This document shows positions 62,822 to 64,000 of a stretch of DNA of 64,000 nucleotides, one piece after another. Source of the stretch: Burkholderia sp. WP9 (lineage in GTDB: Bacteria; Pseudomonadota; Gammaproteobacteria; Burkholderiales; Burkholderiaceae); the NCBI RefSeq assembly GCF_900104795.1, contig NZ_FNTG01000002.1:2542001-2606000 (forward strand), written 5' to 3'. The notes below the pieces were generated by a model. That model was given only the letters and a program-made list of their open reading frames with translations, ran no database searches and was not told where the DNA came from. The stretch's first letter is position 1. Each line of letters starts with the position of its first letter. A program made the position numbers and the translations under genes.

Positions 62822-64000
62822 CTAGCGCCGCCGCGTGGCCCGCTTTGCCGGGGTTGTTTGGACGGCGGCGGGCTCCGGCTGCAACGGTGGCTCGGATGCC
62901 ACGGGTTCCAACTGCGGCGGCGGGGCCTCCACCGGTTGTGCCGGCGCTTGCGAAGCTACGGCCTGCCCCGGCGGCGTTGCCGCTTCGCGCGGCACGGATT
63001 TGTCGCCGGCCGCCCCGATCACGCGATGCACGAAGCGCAGCTTCTCCACCACCGGCGCGGCGAGCGTGAACGGATAACCGTCCGGCATGCCAAGACTCCG
63101 GTTCAGGCTGTTCAGTGCATAGGTGAGCGGAAACCAGCGCTTCATCAGATTCTCGAAGCTGGCGTCTTCCACCGGCGTGCGATCGGTCAGCGTCGGCTCG
63201 CTCGGATCGTCGGGCAGCAGCGCAACGCCGTACGAGGTCGACGTATCCAGCACGTCGACGATCAGCATGTAATGCGCCCACGTCTCGGCCCAATCTTCCC
63301 AAGGATGCATCGTGGCATACGCGCTAATAAACGACGCCTGCCAGTCGGCCGGCGCGCCGTCCCGATAGTAGGCGTTCAACGCCTCGCCATAGTCGATGCT
63401 TTCGTCGCCGAACAGTTTGCGGAACGGTTCGAGCCAGCGCGGGTTGTTCTCGACGAGCTGGCTGAAGTAGTAGTGCCCGGTCTCGTGCCGGAAGTGGCCG
63501 AGCAAGGTCCGGTACGGCTCGCCCATCGCGGTGCGGACTTTCTCGCGGTAGGCGTCGTCGGCTTCGGCGATGTTCAGCGTGATCAGGCCGTTATCATGGC
63601 CGGTCATGACGCGCGAACCGTCGCCGCCGTCTTCGAGGAATTCGAAGGCGAGGCCATGTTCCGGGTCGGCCTGGCGCGACTTCACGTCGAGACCGAGTTC
63701 GGCCAGTGTGTACAGCAGGCGACGTTTGGCCATTTCAAGCCGATACCAGTAGAGCCGATTGTCCGGCGCGCTCAGATTCGGAATCGTCAAGGTCAACTGG
63801 CAGGCGCGGCACAGCCCGTCCGGCGAGTCGGCGGGGATCATCCAGTTACAGACGTTTTCGACGGCGTAGTTGTGGCATTGGCGGAACAGCGCACCGTCGG
63901 CGCCCGGATGCAGGCTGCGCCAGCGTCCATCGCCGGCGTCTTCGAACGCGCTGATTTCCGCCAGTTCAGGTACATAGCCGAGCAATGACTCGCAACGTTC
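62822..64000 (-). CDS. Zinc-peptidase-like protein (PF15887 type), N-terminus cut by window edge
   Basis: The visible 392 residues run off the right edge; the open frame continues through codons reading ERCES before LLGYVPEL, as expected for a zinc ribbon that begins outside the window. CHNYAVENVCNWMIP and GLCRACQLT add Cys pairs, and the peptidase-like motif is LLGHFRHETGHYYFSQLV (HETGH, with the second Glu of HExxH replaced by the G-H spacing of this family). ESIDYGEALNAYYRDGAPAD and WEDWAETWAHYMLI follow. A Pro/Ala/Gln-rich tail of about 60 residues ends the protein. The family is predicted to be zinc metallopeptidases of unknown role. Confidence 0.8.
   Translation of the reverse strand, partial: ERCESLLGYVPELAEISAFEDAGDGRWRSLHPGADGALFRQCHNYAVENVCNWMIPADSPDGLCRACQLTLTIPNLSAPDNRLYWYRLEMAKRRLLYTLAELGLDVKSRQADPEHGLAFEFLEDGGDGSRVMTGHDNGLITLNIAEADDAYREKVRTAMGEPYRTLLGHFRHETGHYYFSQLVENNPRWLEPFRKLFGDESIDYGEALNAYYRDGAPADWQASFISAYATMHPWEDWAETWAHYMLIVDVLDTSTSYGVALLPDDPSEPTLTDRTPVEDASFENLMKRWFPLTYALNSLNRSLGMPDGYPFTLAAPVVEKLRFVHRVIGAAGDKSVPREAATPPGQAVASQAPAQPVEAPPPQLEPVASEPPLQPEPAAVQTTPAKRATRRR

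Overview
This is about 64 kb of GC-rich chromosome (no rRNA, tRNA, phage or transposon genes seen) from a betaproteobacterium of the Burkholderiaceae, most likely Burkholderia, Paraburkholderia or a close relative. The evidence is high GC, dense overlapping operons, and families typical of this group (DUF4148, DUF2844/DUF3443, a short phasin, C2-sulfonate genes laid out like those of Cupriavidus). The right edge cuts through a zinc-peptidase-like gene; the left edge starts in a non-coding stretch with a 13-bp tandem repeat.

Positions 2026-34084 form a C2-sulfonate island. (a) An operon on the minus strand (DUF3311 protein, sodium:solute symporter, YtcJ-type amidohydrolase, COG0523 metal-chaperone GTPase) faces tauXY (taurine dehydrogenase), which is followed by an amino-acid permease and a CobS/CobT-like AAA+/VWA pair. 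(b) xsc, pta and tauE (minus strand) turn sulfoacetaldehyde into acetyl phosphate plus sulfite, then acetyl-CoA, and export the sulfite. (c) A PhnY-type aldehyde dehydrogenase and tauABC lie on the minus strand, with the MocR-type regulator tauR divergent from tauA. (d) Two tandem IclR regulators, a GMC oxidoreductase and an MHS-family transporter fit an isethionate module (iseR/iseJ/iseU). (e) sauR and sauSTU serve sulfoacetate. Taurine, isethionate, sulfoacetate and perhaps an N-acyltaurine therefore all feed sulfoacetaldehyde to one Xsc.

Reading the promoters gave a shared direct-repeat box, YTGGACTCAN-N13-CTGGCNCTAN, with exactly 23 bp between half-site starts. It lies upstream of tauA, the PhnY-like gene and the DUF3311-symporter-amidohydrolase operon, and in degenerate form upstream of tauX. 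A -10-like hexamer follows each box at about the same distance. This looks like a TauR regulon and ties the amidohydrolase operon to taurine. xsc instead has a clean sigma-70 promoter flanked by two identical 13-bp sites, while sauS and iseJ each have a palindrome in the regulator-enzyme gap.

Positions 34158-44311: a beta-hydroxyacid dehydrogenase, then a CzcCBA heavy-metal RND exporter with its own two-component system, and small exported proteins. A 16-bp box is shared by the czcC promoter and the small-protein promoter region.

Positions 44982-51533: a sensor kinase and a sigma-54 activator, flanked by two sigma-54 promoters. Each promoter has a TGGACA-N5-TGTC-type site about 73 bp upstream. 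One drives two OB-fold-like proteins with a His-rich loop, the other an MFS transporter. This looks like a self-contained and possibly undescribed regulatory module.

Positions 51695-64000: ArsR plus an Old Yellow Enzyme; a MerR regulator preceded by three GTTTCAA repeats exactly 31 bp apart, then an ECF sigma factor and a RibD-like reductase; a DUF4410 lipoprotein; a phasin; a DUF2844/DUF3443 pair in which DUF3443 carries pepsin-like active-site motifs; an HMW1C-type protein N-glycosyltransferase; and the cut zinc-peptidase-like gene.
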